Source: Xiphias gladius (Eukaryota; Chordata; Actinopteri; Istiophoriformes; Xiphiidae). From it: 64,000 bases of DNA. Under the pieces are notes generated by a model. The model made no database searches. It had not been told where the DNA came from and saw only the letters and a list, made by a program, of their open reading frames with translations. Each line of letters begins with the position of its first letter. Position 1 is the first letter of the stretch. Below are positions 1 to 14,600 of this stretch, piece by piece. A program made the position numbers and the translations under genes. The DNA lies in contig NC_053413.1 in NCBI RefSeq assembly GCF_016859285.1, positions 16,139,501 through 16,203,500 of the forward strand, read 5' to 3'.

Positions 1-43
1 CATCACCCTGGAACCAGCCCAGCTTCTAAAAGGGGACATCATG
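1..43 (+). CDS. tns3: tns3 exon, C2 domain (cut by window start)
   Basis: Reads [14 protein letters not shown] from base 2 and ends at a GT donor (44). It continues in frame into IKCYHK of the next exon, as in the tensin C2 domain. Confidence 0.9.
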
Positions 44-2608
44 GTAGGGAAAGAAAGAAGATGCCTTTTCAAAGATTCTGACATCAGTTCTCATCGAAGT
101 GATCGTGATGTTTTTGCATTTTCTCTTGTAGATTAAATGCTATCACAAAAGTGACCTAACTTCAGAACGTGAAGTTATTTTCCGGCTACAGTTCCACACG
201 GGAGCAGTGCAGGGCTACAACCTGATGTTTGAAAAAGAGGACATGGAGACTGCCAGCAAAGGTAGACCTGGAAAAAAAAAAAAAAACCCTGAGAGCAGGT
301 CTCAGCGTGCCACCACTAGTTTATGGCAACTCCTCTGCTTCATGCAGCATCTGCAGGGCTCAGTCTGGACTTAATTTAGACTTGGCACTTAGAGACCAAT
401 AATCTTGTTTTCCTAAACATGTTACGTGTACGGAGAGAATCCTGCTCACAGAGTGCACCATTCATCTTTCCATTTCTGAATGGCAACAGCATTCCCGTTT
501 GTGTTTATATTCCAGATCACAGATTTCCAGATTATGGTAGAGTGGAACTGGTGTTCTCCGAGGGACCAGAGAGAATCCAAGGTAGATTCCTGACTCTTCA
601 GACTCGGTTGGAAAAGTAGACACAGTGTTTTGTCCATTTTTCCCTTTGTGCTGTCCTGTGCTCTGTCCCTCCCCTTCCGCCCCCTGGTGAGAAGGGATGT
701 GGAGTGCTGCAGCGGGGAAATGTAGTGTGAAGTGTGTGCTGACAGAGAGGTAAAGAAGCACAGCATGTGCTGCCCCAGAGCCCCACGGGAATCAAACTAT
801 GTTGTATGGGTCTGTATGTGTGCATATATTTACTTGTTTGTCCTGGAAACACCTTTCCAAAATGTGACAATATTTTATGTCCCAGTGACATAATGAAAGA
901 TTTCTGCTAAGGTAAGACTGATTTGTTTGGCATACGCTGGTCTTTTTAATCAAAAATGTTATATTTCCAATCATTGTTGTCCCTCAAAAATACGATATAG
1001 ATATGATTTCAATCTACAGCTTCAGGGCTCACAGTTAAACCTTGAAAACAGCCTGTTTTGGGTTTTATTCGTTGTTATATACCCATGATATGCTGATATG
1101 GGAAATTCTCTTATTTGTTTTTTGCTGAGAGTTATATAAAAAGAAGGATATCACTGACATAGTTGTATGCTGAATATGAATCTACAGCCAGGACATAGTT
1201 AGCTTAACTTAGCAAAATCATCGGAAGCAGGAGATAACAGCTAGCCTGGCTCTTTCGCAAGTTAAAGAACTTTTGTCTATCACCACCTCTAAAGCTCACT
1301 GTTTGAAACATTATATTTGGTTTGTTCATTCCTTACAAAAGACAAAATGTTAAAATGACTAATTCTTTTTTTTTTTAACCTTTGGACAGCGCCAGGCTAG
1401 CTGTTTTCCCCTGCTTCTAATCTTTCTGCCAAAATAACTGCCTGATCACTGTAGCTTCATGTTTAGCATGAGAGTGGTGTTCTCATATAACTCTTGGCAA
1501 GAAAGTGAACTAACATATTTTCACGAATGTGTAAGTACTCATTTTAAGGCTGCTTTTAAACTGGAAAATGCAGTTTAAAAAAAAAAAAAAAGAGGGAATC
1601 ATATCATTGAGATACCACTCCACTGAAAGCCAATAATATCAAATTTTATTGCCAAACCCTAATTATCAATGCAAAACTATACTGCTCAGTCAAAGCCTAC
1701 TTTCTCCTCCTTTGAGTCATTACAGATTTTCAGAAAAAAATAAGAATACAGAAAAAACAGCAAGACACAGTAGCTACAATAATTTTATTTTTGGGTCCAG
1801 GTGCCGACAGGTGGCAAAATGGAGCAGACGTTATTGTGGACTACAACACGGCAGATCCTCTAACCCGCTGGGACTCCTACCAGAACATCTTTGATGGTGA
1901 AGGTACTGTTGCTACGCTGCTTCAGTCACTACATGACTCACGATACTTTGTTATAACAGTGCCAAAGTCTTCCTAAGACTTCCTGAGCAAAAAATGTCAG
2001 TGTTTTATGTACAGAAGAAGAATGCATAGGGTGTTGTTTAGGCATTAAAGTCCCCTCTTTTCTCTTGCTGTTGCCTTTCTGCTATTCAGCGTGTTCTCTC
2101 TGTTTCTCAAATTACATAAACACACACACAAACTGTCTTTTTCTCTCAGGGAATTAACACAGAGTGACAGGTCCTGTGCCCCATGTTATTGAGCGACTAC
2201 AGTGTGATTGCATTAACATTCACACACAGTCACCACTAGCTTGGTTTATGTTGCAGTCAATGGTGGCAGGAGTTATTACTCATGGGTGGGACATAAAGTC
2301 TTGTTTCCACAGAGCCTGCCTAAGTTTTTATCATGGCGAAGAAAGGAAATGGAAGCTAAAATTTACCTCGGTGTAAGAAAGTCTTAAGGTTGCAGTATGA
2401 CTGGTATGACAACCAGTGTTGTTTCTGTGTGAAGGACAGGGAGGAGTGTTGTTGTATGTGGGGAATGCTGGTTTCAGAGGAAAGGCAGCCAGTTCTCAAG
2501 AGTTTTCAATTTTGTTGTTTCATCAAATGAATAGGCATGCTTTAACCATCCCACACACACAGACACACACACACACACACACACACAGTCTCAATAGCGC
2601 CCACACGT

Positions 2609-2665
<57 letters not shown>

Positions 2666-5600
2666 CACTCAGAGCCACCCTGTCGGGGTGTCCCGTCCGC
2701 GCGGCGGTTGTTGCTCTCCACTCAACCACAGAATTCACAACAACCTCCCAGAATAGAGCAACGTGGTGGTGCCATTAAAACACAGATCCACCCTTTCCCA
2801 GTATTCATTGAATGCTTTTATAAGCAGTTTGATGAAAACGAGCTGCCCTTTTTATTTTGGTTTAAATTATTCCAACACATTCATATAGGATTTTATGCAC
2901 ACCTCTGGCAATGCAATTAAAGAGCAACATCTCAAATTTAAGAATTCATCCAAGCACAGCCAAGAAAGAAGCAATATTTTCTCTTGCCTTTATTCCAAAG
3001 CATTCATGTGGGATATTTACAGCCTTGTTTTCTCATGTAAACACTACATCTGAGAGGGAAGACTGGGAGCTCTGTTGAAATTCTACATCTACTTACCACC
3101 AGTCCTCTGGCAGGTCCAGTTTGCCTCTTAGAGGCTGTCACTCAGAGGCTGGTAAGGAGAGGGAAGTCTTAAAAACTCTTTGCCACTGTGGTGCTAAGGC
3201 TGTGAAAAGAAAACCTCATTTACTTCAATGGCTTTTCTTCAATCACCAGTGAGAGTGTGTGTTTATCTTCATGTGTGAATTTAGATCCGAATTTTAAAAG
3301 ATTGTTTTTCCAGAAAGTTTGTTTACTTGAGTTTACACTCAAAGCAGGTTATCATCTTTGAGTGGCTTGGGTAAAAGCTGATTGTGGAAATGAGTAGTTT
3401 AATTTCATGAATGGTTATGTTTATGGCTCATGTATAAGGTAAAATTAAGTGGTAACATTACTGCTGCCACTCCAGTATAATGGAAGTGAATGGAATATTG
3501 TTTGTTGGGCTCCCAGCATAAAACAATTTTGAAAATTCAACGGCAACATTTCTGTCCAGAGGAGGTGTTCCTGCTAGACTGAATAATCCACAGACCTTGC
3601 TTTCAATACGCAATTTTTAATGGAAATTGTCTCTGTGGTAGGATGAAGTTCCAATAAAAACTCCTCATAGCAACAAACATCTAATGTCATGGTTATAACA
3701 AATCCTCTCAATATCTGAGGAAGATTGGAATACTATATAGGAAAATGTAGTGATTTAGTGTAGTGATCACAAAGTTGAATTCTTTAATTTATTATTGTCT
3801 CTCAGGGACGAAACCAATGATGGCGGCAGTGTGGTTGAAAAAAAATGATGATAATTTTCATATTTTCTGGGCACGCCCTTTAATTTTTCAATATTTGCAA
3901 AGATCATTAAATAGATAATGAAAACATTTGGAACAGAAGTTCTTTTGTCACATTATATAACTGGGCAAAATCCCAGTTAAACCTATGGCAAATGACGAAT
4001 ATAGTTTTGGTCTTCTTGCTAGACAGCCATCAAATGGAAATTGCTGCATATAAACACTCTAACCAAGGACGATTGGATGGAAATTGTTAATTAAGTAAAC
4101 CTATCCGTAAGACTATGATATGAACAATTTGAAAAATACTGAAAATATGACTATGTACAGTATGTGCCTGTAAGATGTAACACATTACATGTCATTCAGA
4201 GTTCCTGAATGTACAACTATTTTGTTGCCCATATCAAACCCACTCATTTTGCTTGAAAAAATTTGCTAAAAAAAGAGAGAACTGAGTAGAGAAAAGTCTG
4301 TAGATTGTCCACAGTAAACAGGGTGTTGTTTTTTTTTTTTTTTTTTAATGTATTTTTTCTATGTTTTTGAGCACCACTAACAAAATCGGATTCACCTACA
4401 TTGTATTGGAGTAAAGGCAAAATTCTCAGTGATGAACTCTCAAAATCTGAGCGAATAAAACTATTTGCATGGTTTAATACTACTATGGATGAGTAGTTTG
4501 TTCCTCTCTACACTTTCTGTATTTACAGTATGTCCTTCACATTAGTACACAGGATTTTAAGAGATACATTTCTTAGAGGGATGTCGTTTACACATTGGAG
4601 GCACATGTAAAAGCTTGGGCGGAAGAAAATGACGATGATGATCATCATTATGCTTTCAACTCACAGTTCTGGCATTCAGGAGGTGCGGAATGGTTGTAAC
4701 TGAGAAGGAATGGAAATGGTTGGGTAATTGCATGGCCATACACAACCAGACTTCCTCCTGCGATACGAGAGCAGCTAGAGAAACAATTCTGATCTTGCCT
4801 CTCTCTGCGCTGTAATTGGTGGATTATTCAGGGACTGACCATAACACAACAACCAACATCATGAATGCTTGATATAAATGGTTGGACTGATTTTCTCAAG
4901 TTCACTTGTTAAAAACATATTTGGTCAACCATTCATTGGTTTGTTAATGCCAGAGTAATCCCAATAGGTGAAACAGTTTTTAAAACAATTGTTGAACCCC
5001 ATAATTAAGTTTAAAGCACATCTGTTTCATGGCAATACTGTACATGAGAATGGCAGGCATGTAATTTCATGACACACAAGGGTGAGAGAAAAACAACTGG
5101 GCTGCTGCTTTTCGTGAAAACTGCTTAGAGCTCCAAGTAAAAGGCAAGGATTGCTTTAATTAAAAAGTGTCTTTTTAGAGAGTGAAAAAGTCTGGAGCTG
5201 CAGGAATGTTGTTTTTATTCTCTGATCCTCTCTGGGCCGCCCTCCCAGGAGGGTAGTCCCCTAATGCAGGGCAAGAGGTCTGGTTACTGCTTTCCTCCGG
5301 CCCGCCCCCACCCTTAAACCCCACCCCACTTGTTTACATTCCTCTGCCCTTATTTGGAGATCTCAAGGTCCCCCCTTGTGTGGAGTGCAAACACTCTCAC
5401 CTTCTCAGCAGAGAAAGAAAGCAGGGCCAACATATTGGAACTCTCTTGATTTGACCCTGACCATTATCTGCTGGCTACAAGCCATGTCCGCTCGCGGGCG
5501 TCTGTGTGGCCTTTTCTCCTCTTTAGGTTGTGCTTTACGGGACACGGGGATTGTCTTGTGTGCTTACCTGGCAGTGGCAGCGAAGGTAAGAGATTTTGTT

Positions 5601-8600
5601 TGAGACAGATGGGTGGCCAGGATGGGAAGGGAGAAGAAAAGAGAGGCAGGTCGACAGGGGTGACAGAGATAGAGAAAGATGGCCAGTGTTGAGGGAGAGG
5701 GGAAACATACCTTCCTAGAGGGAATGTTATGACAGGGATTTGTTGGAAAACTCCTGGTGGAACTGACCTGCATGGAGGCCTGAGCTGAGGCTTCTCAAGG
5801 CCGAGTGCAGGTTCCACTAGTGTGCTTTTGTGAGCCGGGGGGTGGTGGGGGCCAGGCCATTAATTCAGGAGCTTTCTTGAGAAAAGGAGGAGGGGGAGCT
5901 TTTATCATGCGTGTCTGGTATTTAGATCCTCCAGTCATGGTTTGACTGGAAGGCAACTACTTAAAGCGGTAGATTGAGGGAGAAGTATGGGAGTCATGTT
6001 CTGGGTCTTTTGTTGAGGCAGAGGGAGAGTGACAGTGGAACAGCAGTTTCACTTACTTGGCCACACTGCTCACATGCACTTGGAATTCTTCTCTAGCCCT
6101 CATTTAGCGTAAGTCTAGCAAGGCTGAACTTGAGTTTGTTTTTTCTGTTATATTTTTATTTTTTTACCGTTGTCTGTCGTGATGGATTTGACTCTTCCTT
6201 GCGAAATGACTGACCTCTGTGATTTCTTTTTTACTTCTGAGGATTAAGGAGGTTGTTTGGACATATGTTTGGGGTCAAGGGGCAAGCAAGAGAGAGTAGG
6301 GTGGCTTAATAACAGCAGAGTGAGGAATGCAGGGGTCAGACTCTGAAGATCCAGAGCCATCTGACTCTTGTAGTGGCATAAAGAAGACTTAACATCTCTT
6401 ATATAACCTGAGCTAGTCTGCTGTGCATGCTGCAAACACTAGCACCTTGGCAGTTCACCTGATGGCCTGATGGGAGACAGAGAAGCTGTCATAGAAAAAT
6501 GAATGGAATATCTTTGATGGAAATAAACTGGATTAGAAAATAAACATTCTGATCATCTGGATTAATTGACCAAGTATTATTTTTCTGATACATGTAATTA
6601 CGTAGTTTGTCTCAATTTAGTAACATGATTCATGTTTTTCTCTCCCAGTGTATTAATGTACTACTTGTTTGTATTCTGATGCTATGTGTTGTCTGGAATG
6701 TTGTCTTTGTCAGGTGAGGTGCAATTGTAAGTAATGAGCTTTGTCAGTTACAGGTTTTGAATGATGGAGTTTGTGAAATGACATGACTGTGCATATTAAT
6801 AGAGTCTTGTCCGTGGTTTTGTGCCGTTTGTGTTTGTCTGTGGGAGTCTCTGCTGCTTGTGTGTCTCTGTGTGTATGTGTGCCCATACCAGCTGACTGTA
6901 TGAAGCGCTGCATCTCTTCTATTTTGCAGCGCCACGATCTCAAGGCCTAACCCAGGACAAAGCCTCTAACAAGAGGAGCCCCAGCGGAGGAGACGCAACG
7001 CTGGGCCGAGGGGCCCGCACAACTTCCACCACCTCTAGCCCTGACCACAGCGACCACGCCCTCTCTGTCAGCAGTGACTCGGGCCTGTCTAGCACTTCCC
7101 TGTGGGCAGACAGACCCACACCTATCACCACCGCCACTACTGCCACCATCAGGCCAAACCAGGGCCCCAGCCAGCAGGAAAAGGTCCAGCTGAAGCGCCT
7201 CCTAAGCGGCTTTGGTCTTGAGGACCCCTCACTGGAGGAAATGGATGATCAAGGCCCTAGGGTGGGCATCCAGCAAATAGTCCCGGCCCAAGTGCACATC
7301 AACGGAGAACCCCGTCCCAGAGAGAGGGAAACAGACATCCTGGATGATGAGGTCATTACAGGTCACGATCTACACAGCGTGGACAGCTTGGGGACCTTGT
7401 CGTCCTCGTGCCACAAGAGCAGCCAGAACTCCCTGCTGTCGGATGGCTTTGGCAGTCCTGGAGGAGAGGAGCAGCAAAACCAAAACCAGCTACATCTTCA
7501 CCATCCTGCACCCCCTCCCATGGAGGAATATGAGAGATCTTATGCTGAGGCTAGAAGGGGCTGTTTGAGCTCCCGGAGCAACTCTGTGGCCTCCTCGAAT
7601 CCCAGTAGTGCTCCCATGCCCAACCAGCATGTCTACAGACAGGGAAGCTATTCCACACAGTCCTGGGTTCGCCAGCAGCAGATGGTCGCTGCACAGCAGT
7701 TTATCTACATGCCAGAAGAAGGAAATGATACTGAAAGATACCCAGGGAACAAGCAGGGGAGCATTTCACCCAAAGCAGGCCTACCCGCTGAACCACAGGT
7801 CCCTACTAGGGACACAGCAGTGGATGCTCTGAGAAATACAGCACCCTACAAGGAACAGACAACATTAAACAATAACAACAACAAGCGGGATGAGGAGTTC
7901 AAATCTTTAACAATGGACATCGACAACTCCATTGATCAGCTCAACCAGCTGATCATGGACCTGGATCCCACATTCGTGCCAGTTTCAAGCCACAGCAGCT
8001 CCATTAAGAGGAATGGCAGCACGCATGCAAACAGCTCAGGCGGCAAATGCTCAAACGGCATCAATCTCAGATTCAACCATAATAATGCACCAACCCTGAC
8101 AAACACACAGCAGACAGGTAAGATAGTCAGACAGTCTGGGTGTGGTGGTGGTGATGATGTAGTCTGGAAGTGTGGTTGTGAAAAGAAATGTGACAGATCA
8201 TTATGAAAGCAGAAAAGTTGTTTTTGCTGGAGATGTCTAATAAACATGGCAAAGATATCAGTTAAAAAACAACTTTAATGAACATGCTAAGAATATTTTA
8301 AAACAGAGTAGTTCCTCTCAAACAGCACCACCTTTTCTTCTCCTGCACTACAGAGTTCACTTAACAAAGCACACCTTCTCTCCCTGTCCCACCTGGCGTG
8401 TTTTAGTGTCAGAAATAGCAGGGTTGTTGCCAGGTTTTCAGATGTTTTCAGTAAGTTTCTGAGGATGGAGTGCTGTCCAGACTTGTCGGTAGAGCTATCT
8501 GACTACAGGATCAGTATGTTACATGAAGAGAGGGAGAGCAGCTGTCATCGACCTTTCTGAACATTGCCGTCTCTCAGTGTTGGATTATAGAGATTGCATA

Positions 8601-11600
8601 CTGAGGAATACAGATATTTACAAAATCAAAGTCCTTAAAATCGGACTTCCCCAAGACTGACAGCTTATTTTTGTGTGTAGAAGTTTTAAGCATTATGTAT
8701 ACCTCTAATAGCTGCTCTCCTTATTACTGTGGCATGTTGTTGTTGCATTGCACTTCCATCTTTTCCAGGCTTTTTTTTTCTTTTGAGTACTTATCAATGA
8801 TATGTTACTCTAATACTAAAATGTCTGCTTTGATTGTTGTTAGGTTTGTTGTGCTTACAGAGGTTATGCAACGTAATGACTTTTGTATCTACAGTAAATA
8901 TCCACCAAAGCTATTTCCTCTCCATTCATGTTGAAACTGATCCCAGGACCATATTTCTGGATGCAGTCTATGATTTTGAAACACTCCAAAATAATTCCTT
9001 TCAGTAACTGTATGTCTGCTTCTATCACCAAGCTGTAAACACTTTATAGAGATTTCTAGATTACAAAATTCCACTGTTTTATCTTAAGTTTGTTTCCCCC
9101 ACAGCGGTGGTGATAAACATAATGAGTGGTGATAAACATAATAAGAAAAATGTCACAACATTTTGTAATTTTTTACCATGTAATGTTGATGACTATCTTT
9201 TTCCAGTGTAACAAAGATCACAGCCTTTTCATGTCATATTTGGCTCACCCTTAATGTTAGGAAGTAAAGCACTGTTGACTCGAAGATAGTAATACTACTG
9301 TTGGTGCAGGAGCCCTTCTCTAGGGCTCCATTGCATATTTTTTTAGCTGAAAACCAGTGAGGCAGAGAAAATGCAGAAAGCTGTAGGGATGTTAGCAGCG
9401 CATGAATCACACTCCAACATGTACCTGTGGTTGCGCGCGGGGGGGGGCTAGGATGAGGAGGCCTGAGGAATTTCCAAAACAGGAACAAGTGAGCCCGGAG
9501 GCGAGGTTTTTTCCATTTGATTCCAAAGGCATACCTGTCTCTGCATATCAACTACAGAGAAGTATCATTCCAAGAAACAAACGCAGAAGGCTACAACTTA
9601 GCTAATTCACAAATAACCTATAGGAAGTAATGGATTGTTTGCTTTTTATGTAGGCTTTTATAAGTTTACACTAGTGATATGAGTCATGGCTCAGAGTCAT
9701 TCTGCAGAGCTGTGTTATTACATGAAGCTGGAGCAAAAGTTATTTTTGATAAAGGAGGGCTGATTTACATTTTTTTTTTTTTTCATCTTATGGATAATAC
9801 ATGACTATCTGCCAAGTCATTTTGACACCTTTAACTGGATTAAGGAAGAAAAGAAAAAGAGAGAGATGACAGAGGTTACAGTATTTATGTTGTCTTAAGG
9901 GCACTAGGGCTGTCAATCAGCAACTGATGAGAAGTGACAAAAAGTAATTAAGGCGGGGGGTGACCTCCACCGGAGGCCAAAGAAAAGCCTGCAGGAGAAA
10001 TCTGGTCCAATAAAAAGTTCTTTACACCTTCATGGCTTGCAGGAGGCAGTAACATTTTTGTTATATTTATATTATATTTAGTAGATTTTTTCCAAACACA
10101 GTTTTGGCACAAGAACCAAGAAAACAGAACATGTTTTGCAAAGTGCATCTGTAGTTGATATCAGAGTTGCTACGTTTATGATTTGTGAAAAAAAATGTAT
10201 GTCCCAGTCTAAGATTCCTCTTTAGTATCGTTGGGTGATATGCATAAAATCGTTTATCACAATGTGTATAAATTATATATCTAGATATGTGTCACATTTT
10301 CATATAAATCAAGGAATTTACGAAACCAGTTACAACTAAAATAACCACACGTAAGTGTCTGTTTTTGACTCATCCGGTGAATTAAATACCCGACAAATCA
10401 AAGTATTTATTCACATTAATCAAAACCTGTGCTCACTGATCTGCAGCATTGCTAACATTGGCCTAATACAGTGATAGTAAGGGAACAATTACTGTTAGGA
10501 AATTGTGTGGCTAAATATCTATTGCCTCACAGTACTATATATGTTATATTGCCCAACCCTGCTCTTGAGGTCATATTAGGTTACAGAAATGATGGCACTG
10601 AGTCATTGGAGAGAAAGAGAGTTTGTCTTTGTTGAATGATAGTAACTGAACCCTTCAGATCCATGCTTGCCCGTGCCCATGTCTATTTCGTACACCTCTT
10701 AACCAACACCCAGACAAAATACACACATTCTCTGGATATGTAATACAGATAAATACCAACTTCTGCAGACTGATGCATATAATGCAAGAGGAAAAACTTG
10801 CATCCCTGAAACGCATGCATGGAGAAACACTGCCAAGTATGCATGACACTGTCTGTGTCATCCATATTCCCCTGTGGACCAAGTGAGTAATGATCCCCGG
10901 CATTAGTACTCCTGCACCATTAGCATTCTTCAGGGCTGAGAGGCTGGAGCTCGCTGGGAGGGCTCAAATTAACACCCTGGTGCTGAGTGGCGGCACTCTT
11001 CAGAGTACTCACAACATTGACACGCACATACTCCACACCCTCCAGCCCACCAGCCAGAACCCTGGAATTCCTCAGCTGTCCTCTCAAAACATGACTTTAG
11101 GCAGTACCCTGGGGCTAGCGGTGTGGTCATTTCACTTTATGGACTGACTTAATAAAAATGTCATCAGCTCCAAACTTTTTACAGAGAGAAGTCATGAAAG
11201 TAGCTAACCCGGTTCACAAAAGTGACTACAACAATATGTGAAATCAAATTAGTGTGATTGTCAGAGCACAAAATTTAATTTAGTAGTTTGCAAAAAATCA
11301 GAATTATAATTCTGAATTAGAATTACAAATTCAGCTGAATCATATAATAATGATATGATCTCCTTTCTAGTTATGGTTTCTCAAATTTTTGTTGTCCAGT
11401 TGAATATTTCTGAGCTAGCTGTAATTGAAAAAACTTCACAAAATTACAAGACACCATGTTGTGAAACTGTTGTAACATTTTGCTGAATCATTTTCTAAAA
11501 AGTACCAAAGGTCAAAACACTATTATTTTTGCCTTTCAGTGTTTTTACGTACTTTACTTCCTTGAAATCTGGTAAAATTGAATGAACTGCTTGCTGCTTT

Positions 11601-14600
11601 CTACCTGTGTGTATCCAGCTGTCCAGTCTAGTGAGGGGCGGGTGGGTGTCACACGGAGTTTGAGTCGCCAAGGAAGTGATGCCACAGATCACCCAGGCTT
11701 CTGTAGTTCAGGGTGGGACGGGACAGAGGAGTACAGGGGCCAGCGGACGTACTCCCCCCGTGTTCCACAGTCCCAGGTAAACACAGTATGTGTGTAATGC
11801 TCAATGTTGTTTTTCCCATTAAATTCTATTGTGAACGGATTCTTACTGTACGTGCCTGTGTGTGTGCTGTTTTTTTTTTCCAGCATCCCCTTTTGTACAG
11901 GAGTGACAGTGCTGACTACAGGGCCCAGGGCCCAGACATGGACAGTGGGGTCGAGGCCGGGAGTGACATGACTCCACCCACTCCTGCCTTCCCCATCTCT
12001 CCACCTACACCGTATGGTAAGTACTGTATTTTTCCTCTTTCATTGTGAATAGGCTCCTTTTGTCGGTGTGATTGATTTTTGCATGTATTTGTGACCAGCT
12101 TCATTTGTTAGGTTTAATTTAATGTCCCTGTCCCTGTTTCCTTTGTGTTTTCAGTGAAAAATATGTCAGAATTAAATCACAACAGGCAAACGCCATCTCC
12201 TAGCATGCAGTCGTATGGAGGCTACAGAACAGACCATGGTAGGTTCAAATCTCTTCAAAATGCAAAACTAGACTCACTACTTCGAGAAAACAGAACATTA
12301 CATGAAGCTGTTATGAAAAGTCTTCAGTCTGAGGGCAGAAAGTGGTTTTTCTTTGTGAACTTAACAGCAGCAGTTAAGAATAGACACAGAACAGTGGAAT
12401 GCAAAAACAATTCTCCATATAATTTCACAGTATTATATTTAAAATACAGATATGTCATTGTATAGTGAAATAAAAATACGGATCATTTTACCTTTTTACA
12501 AGCCTATGGATTTGAGGCTCCATATTATTCAAAGTTAAACAACTAAACAAAGTGCTGTGAAGAACAAAAAAATATTAAGACTGCATTTCCCCTATTCTTC
12601 TGTTAACTTACTTGTGTCTTTTCCCCTAAATCAATTTAAAGATAGTGAGTGACATAAAGATGCAGTGAGTGGGAGGTAATTGCAAGAGTTTTCTTTCATG
12701 TCTGCCCTGTGACTGCCTGTTTGGTTCCACTGTCTCATTAGAACAGAACTATTGGAGGGCCCCCTTGCTTTACCTAAGAACAGTGATGTTGTTGTTCGTG
12801 GAATTTTAGTGGTTTTGAGACAGAGGCTGAAAACAAAGACATCCCATAAAGGCAAAAGCAGGAAGATTCCTAACCGGTCACAGCCCTTTTTGTTTGGTTT
12901 TTGGAGAATGTCTGTGTGGTCACGGCCTGAAGAGAAAACTTTTTTAGACATAACAGTGTTGTTGTTCTTTAGATTAAAAGCGAGCCCCCCCTGTGTTTCT
13001 TTGTGTGGATGTTTTTTTCTGTGGTGTTTATCTGAGCTGGAACACTCCCTGGCTGTAAGATTGTTCTCAGAGATGGGAAAAGTTGTGCATTTGTAGCACT
13101 TTGTAGCAGCAGCATTTGTGGACTTCGATGTAAATTCCCACAACCTTTCATGTTGTTTTTTATTGTTTACTCAATCGTAATGATAGAAATATGTAAAATA
13201 TATGTAAAACTGGTATGAAGCCTTCTTTGCTGACTTTTTTGTCGCATCCCGGATGGTTTCAAATTACGTTAGCTGTGTTTTATTTTACACGTTTTTGGAT
13301 CAGTGTTGTCACAGAAGCACAAGATTGTACATGTGTGGAGCTACCCACATATACGTAGATGGATGATCTCTCCATGAACCTAACCTTTACTTTCATTTTC
13401 ACTCTACTTTGACCTCTTATTGACTTGTTTCCATAGAGATCTACAGTATGTCCAAAGTTTTTAGGGCATAGGAGCAGATCTTTGCCCCTACTGTGCCTCT
13501 TACTACCTCAGACATCCAGGCAAGAATCACCACATTCAGCCCTGCCACATCTCCATGGATACTGTGGGTCAGAAAACATGACACAAAAAAACATTTGTCT
13601 CCGTGTAAACAGAGAGGAAACAGGGACAAGAAGAAACCAGCAACTCGTTCAGCTCTGCACTTCTCACTCCTATAAACCTTACCAAGAGAGAACCTGGCCG
13701 TTGACTGAGTTGGACCATGAGCTTTTCGATTTGGGGCTGTCGGTGGCTTCAGGCTATGGCTGATTAAAATAAAGCTTCTAGATAATCAGAGGACTTTTAA
13801 TTTCTAGCTGCAATCGAATTTGATTTGTTGACTCTGTGGGTTGTGTCAGTGGTAATTGGTTACTGGTTACAATATTGATTGTTTGTTACTGGAAAGAACC
13901 CAGAACTCTTTCCTGAGGGATTTTTGTCCTTTCTCTCTGGCTGTTTTTTCAGCAAGTGTATCTTTGTTTAATTCAAGTTCTTAAATTTGTTTTGTGCAGC
14001 TTTTCTCTCTCCTTCTTTGTATTTATTTTCATGTTTGCACCATTTAAAACAAAAACAGCTCCATCCTGTGAATGTGTTCTAAAATATGCTCGAAGAACTC
14101 AATTTGTTTTCTTTCTCTCACACAGAACCGCGGGAATATTCAGAGATGTTGGGCCATGTTGGAGTTGACAGCTTGCCAGACTCCATCAATTGCCACAGGA
14201 CGCTAAGTGCTACACACTCTGCTTCCATTGTTGGGACCCTTCAGCGGACAGACAGGTAGAATTCTGACCCCTACAAAAACTTAAAGCAGCATTAACCATT
14301 TTATCACTGGCCATCCCAAATTAAAAGGTAGAATGTAGGATCACTTGGATAACCAACACCAGCAGCCCTTTAATATTAATTACAAGTCTATGAGTCTTCA
14401 GTTTTAGTGTTAATACCAAAGATTAAACAATATTGATTTACTGTATGTCAGTGACTTTTTTTGTCTCAACTCAAGCTCATCCATCAATCAGTCCTGGCCA
14501 GACCATCCCGTCCTGAGCCGCCACTCCTCTCTGAGCAGCTACACCTCTACCAGGCAACCACCGCAGCTCTCCATGTCACTTGACTATGGCCATCACTCTC

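Larger units (their letters stand above)
1903..6929 (+). other. tns3: tns3 intron 4 (about 5 kb)
   Basis: No conserved tensin exon was recognised here. Contents: an interrupted (CA)n tract at 2550-2662, AT-rich unique sequence, and a GC/CACCC-rich block with a CArG box near 5220-5360 followed by a possible exon. Confidence 0.6.

Noticed and set aside
7936-8247. Minus-strand 103-residue frame opposite the tns3 linker exon
   Set aside because: Shadow of a real coding exon on the plus strand; no homology or splice context.
10890-11147. 85-residue plus-strand frame in a tns3 intron
   Set aside because: Tested as a linker exon: AG entries near it give stops in the phase required between 8117 and 11619, and there is no good donor.
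12631-13143. 170-residue minus-strand frame in a tns3 intron
   Set aside because: Composition is not protein-like and no family is recognisable; no splice partners.
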